DNA of 64,000 bases from Thalassospira indica (GCF_003403095.1 NZ_CP031555.1:2770001-2834000); one strand, 5' to 3'; positions 8,961 through 18,825 are shown, counted from the stretch's first letter. Numbers and translations: made by a program. The notes: generated by a model not told the origin, from the sequence alone.

Positions 8961-9295
8961 AACACTCTCCGTTATGAATTGATCAAGGTAGGGTCCAAAC
9001 TCATTCACATAATCGTCCCGGTCACCCGGACTTGTGCGGATATGCGGAGCAAAATCACCGGAAGATATATATCTTTCAAGATTTTGCGACAAAATAGCCC
9101 GGGCAAATCCGGGTGATCCGAAGGACAACCGATATGAGAGAAAGCCTCTGCGTCAAATCCCTTGACCGGGGATCACCCCGATCTGCGGGCTTTTTCTTGC
9201 TTTTTCTCTCATATCAGTTGCCGGGTCGGTCATGTGAATGAGTTTGGACCCGAAGAAACTAATTGCAATGCGGGTTTGGCGCTACCCGTAACGGG
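8961..9295. other. Gene-free interval rich in nested inverted repeats between lpxB and gloA
   Basis: 335 bp without a credible gene. It holds an outer perfect 20-bp inverted pair (8991-9010 with 9232-9251), an 18-bp pair with one mismatch (9126-9143 with 9203-9220), a perfect 9-bp pair (9111-9119 with 9170-9178), a 14-bp palindrome AAGATATATATCTT (9062-9075) and a CCCGG/CCGGG hairpin (9098-9113). The pairs cross one another, so they cannot all form together. It is downstream of lpxB and forms the leader of gloA. Confidence 0.8.
8991..9251. repeat. 261-bp element with 20-bp perfect terminal inverted repeats
   Basis: The ends read GGGTCCAAACTCATTCACAT at 8991-9010 and its exact reverse complement at 9232-9251. 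Weaker similarity continues inward for about 15 bases (10 of 15 match). No target-site duplication is visible outside the ends, and no coding potential lies inside. It could be a degenerate miniature element or a folded RNA leader. Confidence 0.55.
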
Positions 9296-10468
9296 TTATT
9301 TTTTGGCGATGATTTTCAAAATCTGCTCTGCGGCCTTTTCGCTGGGCGGCCTGTCACCAAATCCCAGCAAGGTGCAGGCTTTATCAAATCCATCGATCTG
9401 TGCTGCCCGTTCAGGGCTATCAGCCATCAGGGTTTCAAGAACCGGTATGATCTTTTTGGCCTTGCATTTGTCCTGCAGGAACTCGGGGATCAGCTTTGTG
9501 CCGAGGACCAGATTAACGATGGTCACGGTATCAATCTTGATCAGGCGTTTTGCGATCCAACCTGTCACCGCATTGACCTGATAGGCAATCACATGCGGCA
9601 CACCGGCAATAGCCAGTTCGAGGGATACAGTACCTGACGCTGCCAGCGCACAGTCAGCTGCCGAAAAGGCGTCATGGCGTTCCTGATCGGTTGCGACAAT
9701 GATCGGATCAAGCGGCCATGATTTCATTTCATCGGTGACGGTATCGACAACCTTGCTGACAGTTGGCACCACAATGCGCGCATCGGGGAATTTTTTCGCA
9801 AGATCGTCAACGACCTTGCGAAAGACTGGCAACAGGCGTTTGACTTCGGAGTTCCGGCTTCCGGGCAGGACTGCCAAAAGCTTTTGGTTGGCATTCAGGC
9901 GATGTTGCGTGCGGAACCGCTCACAATCCCCGTCATGACGCTCTTCGACTGCTGAATGGCCGATAAAGGTGGTTGGCAGGCCTTCTTTTTCAAAATAAAG
10001 CGGCTCGAACGGCAGAAGTGCGAGAAGATGATCGAGGAAACCGGCAATCTTCTTTGCCCGGCCTTCGCGCCACGCCCAAACCGAGGGGGCGACATAGTGC
10101 ACCAGCGGGATGCCCTTGCCTTTCAGCTTCTTGCCGACACGAAAGCTGAAATCCGGGGCATCGATGGTAATCACCACATCGGGTTTCTCAGATTTGGCGA
10201 AGTCTGCGGTTTGGGAAATGCGCTTGAGCAAATGCGGAATATGGGGCACGACTTCCGTCAGGCCCATCACCGACATTTCATTCATTGGAAACAGGCTTTT
10301 GAGGCCTTCACGCTCCATGCGGGGGCCGCCGACACCGATAAAGCGAATATGGTCCTGCTTGGCCTTCAGCGCCGCCATCAAACGCCCGCCGAGTTGATCA
10401 CCGGAGGCCTCGCCCGCAACGAGCATGATTTTTGGACCAATGGGGGTATTTTCATCCGCCATTGACAT
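9296..10468 (-). CDS. lpxB: Lipid-A-disaccharide synthase
   Basis: Glycosyltransferase that joins lipid X to UDP-2,3-diacylglucosamine to give the lipid A disaccharide, at the inner face of the cytoplasmic membrane. The N-terminal motif VAGEASGDQLGGRL (about residues 17-30) and the C-terminal block AASGTVSLELAIAGVPHVIAYQ identify the family (GT19). Length 390 aa is normal. The start at 10468 overlaps the end of lpxI by 17 bases, with GGGGA a few bases before the ATG; a second ATG six bases in (10462) is also possible. It is the last gene of the long envelope operon. Confidence 0.96.
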   Translation of the reverse strand: MSMADENTPIGPKIMLVAGEASGDQLGGRLMAALKAKQDHIRFIGVGGPRMEREGLKSLFPMNEMSVMGLTEVVPHIPHLLKRISQTADFAKSEKPDVVITIDAPDFSFRVGKKLKGKGIPLVHYVAPSVWAWREGRAKKIAGFLDHLLALLPFEPLYFEKEGLPTTFIGHSAVEERHDGDCERFRTQHRLNANQKLLAVLPGSRNSEVKRLLPVFRKVVDDLAKKFPDARIVVPTVSKVVDTVTDEMKSWPLDPIIVATDQERHDAFSAADCALAASGTVSLELAIAGVPHVIAYQVNAVTGWIAKRLIKIDTVTIVNLVLGTKLIPEFLQDKCKAKKIIPVLETLMADSPERAAQIDGFDKACTLLGFGDRPPSEKAAEQILKIIAKK

Positions 10469-11315
10469 TGTCCCCGTCTGGCAGGGTCAAACCAACGACA
10501 AACAGCCCAAGCGCATCCGCACGGGCAATGACAGCGGCCCGGTCAATGATCATGGTGCCACCGGCAAGCAAGGCAACACCCCGCAAACCGGCCTTGTGGG
10601 CCTCTTCGATTGTTTTCATGCCAATGGCCGGCAGATCAAGGCGTTTGTCCTGCTGTGGCTTGGCGGATTTGACCAGCACGCCACCAATGCCATCACGACG
10701 GTAAGATCCCGAACGGCGCACCATTTCGTCTGTGCCTTCGATGGCCTCAAGGGCCAATACCAATCCTTGCTGAACAACGCACCCCTGCCCGACATCGGCC
10801 TGACCCAATGTGCGGGCTACGGAAAGGCCGTGGCGGGCATCAGACATGGCCTGTTCATCCGGGGAAACAGCGCCCAGGACGCCTTCCTCAACTGCGAGAT
10901 CACCCAGAATTTCATGCGCACCAAGCAGGCGGAATCCCTCGCGCTCTAGCTCCTTGCCAACCAGGCGCAGCAAACCGTCATCGCCAAGCGCCTTGGTGCC
11001 GACCTTCATCAGCATTTTGGCGGCCCGCCAGTCAGGACGGATTGAAGACAGGCTGGGGCGCGCGACTTTGCCTGCCAGAACAACGTCCTGACAGTTTTCC
11101 TTGCGCATGGCATCAAGAATTTTGGCGGCCGCGCCCAGACGTGCCGTTACGTTGGGATATTGGTCAAGCACAGGGTCATCGACATAGCCGTCAAGCTTGA
11201 CGATGCAAACTTCGCGACCCGCCATAACAGCAGCGGCGGCCAGACGGGCGGGAAGCGCCCCGCCCCCGGCAATAATCCCCAATTTCGGCTGCGGATTATC
11301 CTGCGGAGCTGTCAT
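10452..11315 (-). CDS. lpxI: UDP-2,3-diacylglucosamine pyrophosphatase LpxI
   Basis: Cleaves UDP-2,3-diacylglucosamine to lipid X and UMP, the step before LpxB. This is the DUF1009 family, first described in Caulobacter, which replaces the unrelated LpxH in alphaproteobacteria. Visible family blocks are LGIIAGGGALPARLAAAA at the N-terminus, LAGKVARPSLSSIRPDWR in the middle and the C-terminal domain with GTDEMVRRSGSYRRDGIGGVLVKSAKPQQDKRLDLPAIG. The catalytic Asp of the family is in the C-terminal domain. 287 aa is normal. The gene overlaps lpxA by 20 bases and lpxB by 17, so the three are translationally coupled. Confidence 0.95.
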   Translation of the reverse strand: MTAPQDNPQPKLGIIAGGGALPARLAAAAVMAGREVCIVKLDGYVDDPVLDQYPNVTARLGAAAKILDAMRKENCQDVVLAGKVARPSLSSIRPDWRAAKMLMKVGTKALGDDGLLRLVGKELEREGFRLLGAHEILGDLAVEEGVLGAVSPDEQAMSDARHGLSVARTLGQADVGQGCVVQQGLVLALEAIEGTDEMVRRSGSYRRDGIGGVLVKSAKPQQDKRLDLPAIGMKTIEEAHKAGLRGVALLAGGTMIIDRAAVIARADALGLFVVGLTLPDGDNVNGG

Positions 11316-12099
11316 ATTTTGGCGTGCATACGGAACGCATGCTTTCCGCTTTGAGGAAATTGATGATTTCCATTACTGGACCGACACCTTCAAAATCCTT
11401 GGCGACCTCTTCGACACGTTCGGCCAGGGTGCCTTCCTGTGCGAAGAGCAGGCGATAGGCCTTGCGCAGCGAATGGATGGTTTCACGGTCAAATCCGCGG
11501 CGTTTCAGGCCAACGATATTCAGCCCCGAAAGATAGGCACGGTTGCCAATCACGGAACCGTAGGGAATGACGTCACTTTCTACACCGGTCATGCCGCCAA
11601 TCATGGCGTGCTTGCCGATGCGGACAAACTGATGAACAGCGGAAAGTCCACCAACAATCGCGAAATCCTCAACCAATACATGGCCCGCAAGCGTTCCGTT
11701 ATTGACGAGAATACAGTGGTTGCCGACATGACAGTCATGGCCGACATGGGCGCCTGTCATCAGCAGGCAATCATCACCGATGGTGGTTTCCATACCACCA
11801 CCTTCTGTACCCGGGTTAAGGGTCGCGCCTTCGCGGATTTTGGTACGTTTACCAATGATCAAGCGGCTTTGTTCGCCCTTGAATTTCAGGTCCTGCGGCG
11901 CATGACCGACAGAGGCAAACGGGAACACTTCGCACTGATCGCCAAGGGTGGTGAGACCCGCGATCGCCACGTGGCTATGGAGTTTGACACCATCACCCAA
12001 GACAACATTCGGACCGACCACGCTATAGGGCCCGATTTCGACATCCTGACCAATCTGCGCGCCATCTTCGACAACGGCGGTTGGATGCACTTTTGACAT
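11296..12099 (-). CDS. lpxA: Acyl-ACP--UDP-N-acetylglucosamine O-acyltransferase
   Basis: First enzyme of lipid A synthesis: moves a 3-hydroxyacyl chain from acyl carrier protein to UDP-GlcNAc. The N-terminal two thirds are left-handed beta-helix hexapeptide repeats (for example IGQDVEIGPYSVVGPNVVLG). The catalytic His lies in the GAHVGHDCHVGNHCI stretch, equivalent to E. coli His125. The C-terminal helical part (about 190-267) is present. Length 267 aa is standard. It starts two bases after the fabZ stop and overlaps lpxI. Confidence 0.96.
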   Translation of the reverse strand: MSKVHPTAVVEDGAQIGQDVEIGPYSVVGPNVVLGDGVKLHSHVAIAGLTTLGDQCEVFPFASVGHAPQDLKFKGEQSRLIIGKRTKIREGATLNPGTEGGGMETTIGDDCLLMTGAHVGHDCHVGNHCILVNNGTLAGHVLVEDFAIVGGLSAVHQFVRIGKHAMIGGMTGVESDVIPYGSVIGNRAYLSGLNIVGLKRRGFDRETIHSLRKAYRLLFAQEGTLAERVEEVAKDFEGVGPVMEIINFLKAESMRSVCTPKYDSSAG

Positions 12100-12101
12100 T
12101 A

Positions 12102-12551
12102 TCAGCTATCCCGGATCATCGCGGCGATGGTTGCTTGGGCCACGACCTGACCATCGACCTTGACCTGGCTTTCGAATTTCCAGACCGGGCCGCGGCTTTG
12201 TTTTTTGGTCACATGGATATGCATGACGTCACCCGGGGTTACCGGCTTGCGGAAACGGGCGTCATCGATGCTCATGAAATAGACCAGCTTGCCTTCCGCG
12301 TCCGCGCCAAGGGTCTGGACGACCAGAATGGCTGCGGTCTGCGCCATGCTTTCGATGATCAGAACGCCTGGCATGATTGGCTGCTGCGGGAAATGGCCGG
12401 TAAATTGCGGCTCGTTCATCGTCACGTTCTTGATACCGGTGGCACGGACATCGGTTTCGATGTCGATGACCTTGTCGATCAGAAGGAACGGATAGCGATG
12501 CGGAATCATTTCCAGAATGCGCTGGATATCGACACTTACCAGTTCGGTCAT
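12102..12551 (-). CDS. fabZ: 3-hydroxyacyl-ACP dehydratase FabZ
   Basis: Dehydrates 3-hydroxyacyl-ACP in fatty acid elongation and so competes with LpxA/LpxD for 3-hydroxymyristoyl-ACP, which explains its place between them. The hot-dog fold is indicated by [11 protein letters not shown] near the N-terminus. The catalytic pair is visible as His in [18 protein letters not shown] and the Glu of IIESMAQ. Length 149 aa is normal. Eleven bases separate it from lpxD. Confidence 0.96.
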   Translation of the reverse strand: MTELVSVDIQRILEMIPHRYPFLLIDKVIDIETDVRATGIKNVTMNEPQFTGHFPQQPIMPGVLIIESMAQTAAILVVQTLGADAEGKLVYFMSIDDARFRKPVTPGDVMHIHVTKKQSRGPVWKFESQVKVDGQVVAQATIAAMIRDS

Positions 12552-12562
12552 GTGTGTAGCCC

Positions 12563-13582
12563 TTATTTCTTTTTTCGTATCAGACGCGACAAGGCGACCG
12601 TCTGTTTATGATATTCCATGACCGGAACGGCGGGACTTCCGCCCACGGTTTCCCCCGGCCCGATATTTTTCATGACACCTGACTGGGCTGCGACTTTGGC
12701 GCCATCGCCGATTTCAAGGTGTCCTGTAATGCCTGCCTGACCGGCAAGCACGACAAAGTTGCCAATCCTGGTCGAGCCAGAGATCCCGACTTGCGAGACC
12801 ACAACACAGCCCATACCAAGTTCAACGTTATGGCCGATTTGCACCAGATTGTCGATACGACAACCATTGCCAATAACGGTATCTGGCCCTGCCCCGCGAT
12901 CAATCGTGCTGTTTGATCCGACTTCGACGTCATTGCCGATGACAACGCGGCCCAACTGCGGGACCTTGGCGTGCCCTTGCGGGCCCATGGCAAAGCCAAA
13001 GCCGTCCTGTCCGATGCGGGCACCGGGATAGATCAGGCATAGATTGCCAATCAGGCTGTGGCTAATGGAGGCATTCGCACCCACCTTGCAGCCCGCACCG
13101 ATGACCACCCCGTCACCAATGACAGCATTGGATGCAATGATGGTGCCATCGCCGATTTCGCAATTGGCACCGATGACCGCACCGGCATCGACCTGCACAC
13201 CCTTGCCAAGCTTGGCCGACGAATCAATGACGGCATTATCGGAAATGATGCCATTGCCGGTTTCGAACGGATAGAACGCGGTCGCGGCCTTGGCGTAGGC
13301 ACGGTATGGATCCTTGGTCGTAAACAAGACCATGCCTTGCGGTGCTCGCTCGACAAATTCGGGGCGTACGAAGCAGGCACCGGCCTCGCTGTTGACAAAC
13401 GCATCAAGATATTTGCGATTGTCAAAGAAGCTCAGGATATCGCCATCTGCGTTTTGCAACGGTGACACATCCTGAAAAACCCGTGTTTCGTCGGGCGCAT
13501 TGACCGGTGTTGTTTCCGTCAATGCGGCGATTTCAGCAACACTGAAGGGTCCCTTGCGGCTAAAAAAACGGGCGTCCGCCAT
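12563..13582 (-). CDS. lpxD: UDP-3-O-acylglucosamine N-acyltransferase
   Basis: Third acylation step in lipid A synthesis: transfers a 3-hydroxyacyl chain from ACP to the 2-amino group of UDP-3-O-acylglucosamine. The N-terminal uridine-binding domain covers about residues 1-110; a long left-handed beta-helix follows with repeated [21 protein letters not shown] hexads. The catalytic His lies in [11 protein letters not shown]. 339 aa is typical. Its ATG shares one base with the TGA of skp (TGATG), a coupling overlap. Confidence 0.95.
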   Translation of the reverse strand: MADARFFSRKGPFSVAEIAALTETTPVNAPDETRVFQDVSPLQNADGDILSFFDNRKYLDAFVNSEAGACFVRPEFVERAPQGMVLFTTKDPYRAYAKAATAFYPFETGNGIISDNAVIDSSAKLGKGVQVDAGAVIGANCEIGDGTIIASNAVIGDGVVIGAGCKVGANASISHSLIGNLCLIYPGARIGQDGFGFAMGPQGHAKVPQLGRVVIGNDVEVGSNSTIDRGAGPDTVIGNGCRIDNLVQIGHNVELGMGCVVVSQVGISGSTRIGNFVVLAGQAGITGHLEIGDGAKVAAQSGVMKNIGPGETVGGSPAVPVMEYHKQTVALSRLIRKKK

Positions 13583-14160
13583 CAGGAGCCTTCCTTGAAT
13601 TCAACCTTGATGGTCGGAACCTCAGCATTTGCGCGATCGAAAACTTCCTTGGTCGCGTCCATGGAGGTTGCGAACAGAACCGCCTGACCACGATGCAGAA
13701 CAAGGTTGGCACCACGTTCTTCGGCAATGCTTCCGATGATTTCATTCAGGGCTTGCGAGAATTTGGACTGAGCCTCTGCCAGCGCTTGATCGAGAACACG
13801 ACTGCGGGCTTGAGCAAATTTCTGGAAATCTGCAACTTTTTGCTGGAATTCCTTCTGCTTGCCCTGGAATACGTCTGCGGCGAGCAGCGTGCGTTGCTGA
13901 GCGAGTTGTTTTTCTTCCTCACGCAGGCCCTGTTCGCGGGTTTCGATTTCCTTCTGGAAGGCGACCTGACGTTCACGGATTTGCTTACGCGCATCCTGCA
14001 TGGCAGATGCCTCACGCATGATGCCGGAAACGTCGACAATCATTACAGAGGCAATGTGGTCCGGGTTAGGTTCTTGTGCATGCGCCACAGAGGTATATGC
14101 ACTGCCCCCGATCAGAGCGCAGAGAACCAGAAGGTTGCGGAGAGATTTGATCATTTTCAT
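13582..14160 (-). CDS. skp: Skp/OmpH periplasmic chaperone
   Basis: Periplasmic holdase that escorts unfolded outer-membrane proteins from the Sec channel to the BAM complex. An N-terminal signal peptide ends near residue 29 (ASVAHA-like: YTSVAHAQ). The middle (about 60-140) is a long charged alpha-helical hairpin, rich in Gln, Glu and Lys, as in the Skp tentacles ([31 protein letters not shown] region). Length 192 aa is slightly more than the E. coli protein. The start codon overlaps the bamA stop by one base (TAATG). Confidence 0.88.
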   Translation of the reverse strand: MKMIKSLRNLLVLCALIGGSAYTSVAHAQEPNPDHIASVMIVDVSGIMREASAMQDARKQIRERQVAFQKEIETREQGLREEEKQLAQQRTLLAADVFQGKQKEFQQKVADFQKFAQARSRVLDQALAEAQSKFSQALNEIIGSIAEERGANLVLHRGQAVLFATSMDATKEVFDRANAEVPTIKVEFKEGS

Positions 14161-16481
14161 TAGAATCTCGTTCCGAAGTTAAGTCGGAACAACTCCTCTT
14201 TGTCGTGATCTTCTTTTGTGACGGGCTGAGCAATATCAACCCCAATCGGACCGAACGGCGATTCCCAACCAATACCAATACCAACAGAGCTTCTTAGAGA
14301 ACCGGTATCATATATTTCACCAGGACGGGCACCATCGACATCCTGGCCAGAGCCGAAATCACTAAACACGCGACCGGTTAAAGCAAACTCAGACGGCAGC
14401 CCGAGCGGGAAGTCCAACTGAACGGTTCCAGTGTAGTACAATTTAGAGCCCAGAGAATCGCCAGTGGCAATGTCACGCGGACCTACACCAGCAGCTTCGA
14501 AGCCACGCAGGTTTGAACCACCGACGGAAAACCGCTGGGAAATCCGGGTATCATCGTCGAACCCAAAGATATAGCCGGTAGACCCGCGCGTCGAGAGAAT
14601 CCATTCGTGTTCACGGTCCAGCGGATAGTAATAGCCACCCTCAACACGGGTACGCAAATATTGCTCATCCCCGCCAAGACCGGCCAGATCATTTGACAGG
14701 CGGGCAAAATACCCTTCGGTCGGGGAAATAGTGCTGTCACGCTCATCATAGGTCAGTGTGTGACCAACTGCAGACTCAACGAACTCAGTTTCTTCAGCCA
14801 ACAGAAGGCGTGATGCATCATCCTCGTCAATATCCGAGTAGCTGTTTTGCTCAAGGGTATAGCGGAAAGAATGGGACAGCTCTTCACTATAACGGAAACC
14901 GGCACGCAAACGCCCACCGGCCTGTTCTTCATCGTAGGAACTTTCGTCCTGGTTATCTTCTTCGCGGCGGTAGATATCAAACCCTGCCGCAACTTCGCGA
15001 TCCAGGAAATATGGCTCGGTGAAGGACAGGTCAATCTGTTGATCGGACGAACCGATTGTAAAGTTCAGGCGCAAATCCTGCCCTTTACCAAGCAGGTTAC
15101 GCTCACGAATGCCAAGCTGACCAAACGCGCCGTCATCCGTTCCGTAGCCTGCACCGATGGAGAATTCACCGGTGGATTTTTCTTCGACATCGACTTCAAT
15201 GACGGTCTGATCCGGTGACGCGCCCGGAAGGGTTTTCACGTCAACCGATTTAAAGAAGTTGAGGTTTTCGATGCGCTGCTTGGAGCGCTGCATCCTGGAA
15301 CTGCTGAAAGCATCGCCTTCGACCAAACGAAATTCGCGACGGATCACCTCATCCAAGGTGCGGACGTTGCCAACAACGTTGATACGTTCGACATAGACCT
15401 TTGGTCCTTCGGCGATATTGAAGGTGATGTCAATGGTACCGGCTTCGCGATTGCGCTGAACATTCGGGCGGATATCGATAAAGGCATAGCCCTGATCCCC
15501 GACACTGTCGGTCAAAGCATTAACCGCGTCGTCTACCAAGTCTGCATTATACCAGTCGCCACTTTCAATCTCGGTCAACGGCATCAGGGTTTCCGGATCG
15601 ATCTTGTCGATCTGTGAGACGACATTGATCTCGCCAAACTGATAGCGCTGCCCCTCGTTCACCGTATAGGTGACAAAGAAGTCAGAGCGATCAGGTGTCA
15701 GTTCGGCAACCGAGGAGAGAACCTGAAAATCCGCATAGCCAGCAGAAAGGTAGAACCGGCGCAAAAGTTCGCGATCAAAGGTTACGCGGTCGGGATCGTA
15801 GTTATCGTCGGCCGTCAGGATTTTCCACCACGCACTTTCGGTTGTGCGGATGACGTCAGACAGTTCACTGTCGTCAAAGGCCTTGTTGCCGACAAAGTTG
15901 ATCTTGCGGATCCCGGTGGCTTCACCTTCATCAATCTCGAACGCCAGATCGACACGGTTCTGGTCAAGCTGGATCACCTTGGGCTCAACTGTTGCGGCGA
16001 AACGTCCACTACGACGGTAGAGTTCGAGGATACGCTGAACGTCGGCCTGAACCTTGGTTCGGGTGTAAACAACCCTCGGGCGCAACTGCAATTCGGCACT
16101 CAGGGTATCGTCTTTAAGGCGCTGGTTACCTTCAAAGGCGATCCGGTTGATGATCGGGTTTTCAACGACATTTACCCGCAAAATTCCCTGATTGAAGGAG
16201 AAAGATACGTCGGCAAACAGGCCAGTGGAGAAAAGCGCCTTAAGTGAACTGTTGATTTTCTGAATGTCGTAGGAATCGCCCGGAGCAACGGTGAGGTAAG
16301 CATTCACCGTAGCCGTTTCGATACGATTATTGCCTTCGACTTCAATGTCGCGAATCAGACCCGATTGGGCATGCACGGCCACAGGAACAATCAATGGCGC
16401 CGTTCCGCCAAGCAGTGCCGTAATGACAACGGCCGCTTTTACCTTACGCAGCAAGTTAACCCCCCTGTTGCTGTCATGCAT
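14160..16481 (-). CDS. bamA: BamA outer-membrane protein assembly factor
   Basis: Central subunit of the BAM complex that inserts beta-barrel proteins in the outer membrane. A signal peptide covers about residues 1-38 (hydrophobic core VVITALLGGTAPLIVPVAV, cleavage after VHA). Five POTRA domains follow (to about residue 420; for example IRDIEVEGNNRIET), then the 16-strand Omp85 barrel, which ends in the canonical C-terminal Phe (NFGTRF). Conserved barrel region SVGGSNLRGFEAAGVGPRD contains the lid-loop RGF motif. 773 aa is normal. The ATG overlaps the TAA of rseP by one base, so translation is coupled. Confidence 0.97.
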   Translation of the reverse strand: MHDSNRGVNLLRKVKAAVVITALLGGTAPLIVPVAVHAQSGLIRDIEVEGNNRIETATVNAYLTVAPGDSYDIQKINSSLKALFSTGLFADVSFSFNQGILRVNVVENPIINRIAFEGNQRLKDDTLSAELQLRPRVVYTRTKVQADVQRILELYRRSGRFAATVEPKVIQLDQNRVDLAFEIDEGEATGIRKINFVGNKAFDDSELSDVIRTTESAWWKILTADDNYDPDRVTFDRELLRRFYLSAGYADFQVLSSVAELTPDRSDFFVTYTVNEGQRYQFGEINVVSQIDKIDPETLMPLTEIESGDWYNADLVDDAVNALTDSVGDQGYAFIDIRPNVQRNREAGTIDITFNIAEGPKVYVERINVVGNVRTLDEVIRREFRLVEGDAFSSSRMQRSKQRIENLNFFKSVDVKTLPGASPDQTVIEVDVEEKSTGEFSIGAGYGTDDGAFGQLGIRERNLLGKGQDLRLNFTIGSSDQQIDLSFTEPYFLDREVAAGFDIYRREEDNQDESSYDEEQAGGRLRAGFRYSEELSHSFRYTLEQNSYSDIDEDDASRLLLAEETEFVESAVGHTLTYDERDSTISPTEGYFARLSNDLAGLGGDEQYLRTRVEGGYYYPLDREHEWILSTRGSTGYIFGFDDDTRISQRFSVGGSNLRGFEAAGVGPRDIATGDSLGSKLYYTGTVQLDFPLGLPSEFALTGRVFSDFGSGQDVDGARPGEIYDTGSLRSSVGIGIGWESPFGPIGVDIAQPVTKEDHDKEELFRLNFGTRF

Positions 16482-17587
16482 TAGCCAGCAAGTCCTTTGA
16501 GGAAACTAAAGACACCCAATTGCGTCAAATCGTTCCACGTTGCGAAAATTATTAAGCTGAATACCAAACCCGCGCCGATACGGAAACCATATTCTTGTGC
16601 TTTTGCCCCCAATGGCTTACCGCGAATTGCCTCAATCGCGTAGAACACAAGATGACCGCCATCCAGGACCGGAACAGGCATCAGGTTGATCAACCCAAGG
16701 CTGATGGAAAGATAGCCCATAAAGAACAGTAGCGGCGCGATGCCCCCTTCGGCCACCTGCCCTGACATCTGCGCGATCCGGATCGGCCCGCCCAGTTCAG
16801 AACTATCGCGATCACCACTGATCATTTCGCCCAATGCCGAAAAGGTCTGCGTCGTAAGTGAATAGGTCGTCTCAAACGCGCGACCGACCGATTCAACAAC
16901 ACCGGTGCGGCTCATTTCAAAATCACCGGCCGTGATACCAAGACGTCCGACGGTCGCGGTCATACCGCCCTCGTCGACTTCGACAGCTTCGGGCGTTACG
17001 GCAAGATCAACGATTTCGCTGTCGCGTTGGACCGTGACAGCAATCGATTGCCCCGGATTTGCACGCACAATGTCAGAAAGCTCAGAAAACCATTCAACCG
17101 ACTGACCGTTGATCGCCGTGATCCGGTCATCAGCCATCAGGCCAGCAACAGATGCCGGGCTGTTTTCAAGGACCTCGCCAACAACCGGCAAGGCACGTTG
17201 TTGTCCGACAGCAGCAAACAGGAAGGTAAAGACGATGATGGCAAAGATGAAGTTGGCCAAAGGTCCGGCAAAAACGATTGCTGCGCGTGCGGCAACCCCT
17301 TTGTGATGGAAGGCGTGTTTTGCTTCCTCGGCATCAAGGTCATCGCGACCACCGGCACTGGCAGGGTTCATATCGCCAAACATTTTGACGTACCCACCAA
17401 GCGGGATCAGACTGACTTTCCAGCGCGTGCCTTTTTTATCCTGCCAACCGAAAAGTTCGGGGCCAAACCCGATTGAAAAGGCTTCGACCTTCACGCCGTT
17501 TTTGATTGCCACCCAGTAGTGACCATATTCGTGAACGAACACGAGTACCGAGAGCACAAAAAGAAAAGCAAGTAAGGTTTCCATCAA
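16481..17587 (-). CDS. rseP: RseP/MmpA site-2 intramembrane metalloprotease
   Basis: Inner-membrane zinc protease that cuts membrane-embedded anti-sigma factors and other clients. The zinc motif HEYGH is at residues 19-23 in the first membrane segment; the third zinc ligand Asp is in the PVPVLDGGH motif near the C-terminus. One PDZ domain is seen between (about 125-205, with VGEVLENSPASVAGLMADDRITAINGQ), whereas E. coli RseP has two; 368 aa fits the shorter alphaproteobacterial type such as Caulobacter MmpA. It stands between dxr and bamA in the common envelope-gene order. Confidence 0.94.
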   Translation of the reverse strand: MMETLLAFLFVLSVLVFVHEYGHYWVAIKNGVKVEAFSIGFGPELFGWQDKKGTRWKVSLIPLGGYVKMFGDMNPASAGGRDDLDAEEAKHAFHHKGVAARAAIVFAGPLANFIFAIIVFTFLFAAVGQQRALPVVGEVLENSPASVAGLMADDRITAINGQSVEWFSELSDIVRANPGQSIAVTVQRDSEIVDLAVTPEAVEVDEGGMTATVGRLGITAGDFEMSRTGVVESVGRAFETTYSLTTQTFSALGEMISGDRDSSELGGPIRIAQMSGQVAEGGIAPLLFFMGYLSISLGLINLMPVPVLDGGHLVFYAIEAIRGKPLGAKAQEYGFRIGAGLVFSLIIFATWNDLTQLGVFSFLKGLAG

Positions 17588-17622
17588 GAATTCCCTAAGC
17601 CGGTGAAACCGGCAGTTTCAAT

Positions 17623-18789
17623 CTAAGAAGCCGACACAAGGCACGCCGAGGTTTCCCGGCGCACCATTGCATCTGTTTCAAATACCTGTTCAAGGCTGGT
17701 CAGCGGTTCGCTTCCAAGCCTTGTCATGACCTTTTCGACAGTCGCGGCGATATCAAGGAAGCCGATTCTGTCATTCAGGAACGCTTCGACGGCGACTTCG
17801 TTGGCAGCGTTCAGAACAGTAGGCAGCGTGCCACCTTCCTGCAAGGCCTGTCGTGCCAGACGAAGAGCCGGGAAACGATTTGTATCCGGCGCCTCGAAGT
17901 TCAAACGCCCGATCGTGGCAAAATCAAGACGCGGTGCGTCCACTTTGATCCGATCCGGCCATGAAAGCGCATAAGCAATTGGCGTACGCATATCCGGAGA
18001 TCCCAGCTGTGCGAGCACAGAACCATCAGGATATTCCACCATGCTGTGAACAACTGATTGAGGATGAACAACAATCTCAATTTGTTCCTCGGCCACTGGG
18101 AACAGGTGCCAAGCCTCTATCAGCTCCAACCCTTTGTTCATCATGGTCGCAGAATCGATCGAAATCTTTGCGCCCATTTCCCAATTCGGGTGTGCCAAAG
18201 CCTGTACCCGGGTGACAGATTGCATGTCCTTTAACGACCATTCCCGGAACGGACCACCCGACGCGGTTAAGAGGATACGGTCGATGCGTGTTTCTTCGCG
18301 ATCCTCGAGAACCTGGAAAATCGCGCTATGTTCGGAATCAACCGGGATCAGCGTCGCACCATGCCTTGAAATTTCCGCCGTCATCAGGGCGCCGGCACAG
18401 ACCAGCGTTTCCTTATTGGCAAGTCCGATGCGCGCACCGCGGCGAATGGCCGCCAGCGTCGGTTTCAGGCCAGCTGCCCCAACAATTGCGGCAATCACGA
18501 TGTCAGAGGGGCGTTCGGCAGCCTCGATCAGTGCGTCTTCGCCAGCCGCACTTTCAATGCCCTTCCCCGCCAAAGCATCGCGCAGGTCAGCAAAACAGGA
18601 AGGATCGCCGATCACGGCACATTTGGCGCCAAGTTCGATGGCGGCCTTGGCCAATGCATCGACATTGCGATGCGCCGTTACAGCTTCGACAACATATTTG
18701 TCAGTGTGGGACTTCAAAACATCAACGGTGCTGGCTCCGATGGAACCGGTTACACCAAAGACACTGACGGATTTCTTCAAAGTCATCAA
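17623..18789 (-). CDS. dxr: 1-deoxy-D-xylulose 5-phosphate reductoisomerase
   Basis: Makes 2-C-methyl-D-erythritol 4-phosphate, the committed step of the MEP isoprenoid pathway that also feeds undecaprenyl phosphate synthesis. NADPH-binding motif GVTGSIGASTVDVL is near the N-terminus, followed by GLANKETLVCAG and the metal/substrate motif PVDSEHSAIFQ, and the substrate loop SGGPFREWS. 388 aa is standard. M1 and M2 are adjacent and either may serve. The gene is 36 bp after cdsA and 35 bp before rseP. Confidence 0.96.
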   Translation of the reverse strand: MMTLKKSVSVFGVTGSIGASTVDVLKSHTDKYVVEAVTAHRNVDALAKAAIELGAKCAVIGDPSCFADLRDALAGKGIESAAGEDALIEAAERPSDIVIAAIVGAAGLKPTLAAIRRGARIGLANKETLVCAGALMTAEISRHGATLIPVDSEHSAIFQVLEDREETRIDRILLTASGGPFREWSLKDMQSVTRVQALAHPNWEMGAKISIDSATMMNKGLELIEAWHLFPVAEEQIEIVVHPQSVVHSMVEYPDGSVLAQLGSPDMRTPIAYALSWPDRIKVDAPRLDFATIGRLNFEAPDTNRFPALRLARQALQEGGTLPTVLNAANEVAVEAFLNDRIGFLDIAATVEKVMTRLGSEPLTSLEQVFETDAMVRRETSACLVSAS

Positions 18790-18825
18790 ACACCTGTAAA
18801 GACAGCAGCCTGAGGATCGGCCGCC

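Noticed and set aside
8520..9128. Longer glyoxalase with 56 extra N-terminal residues
   Set aside because: The extension lies in the inverted-repeat leader and does not match the family; the ATG at 8960 has a good ribosome site.
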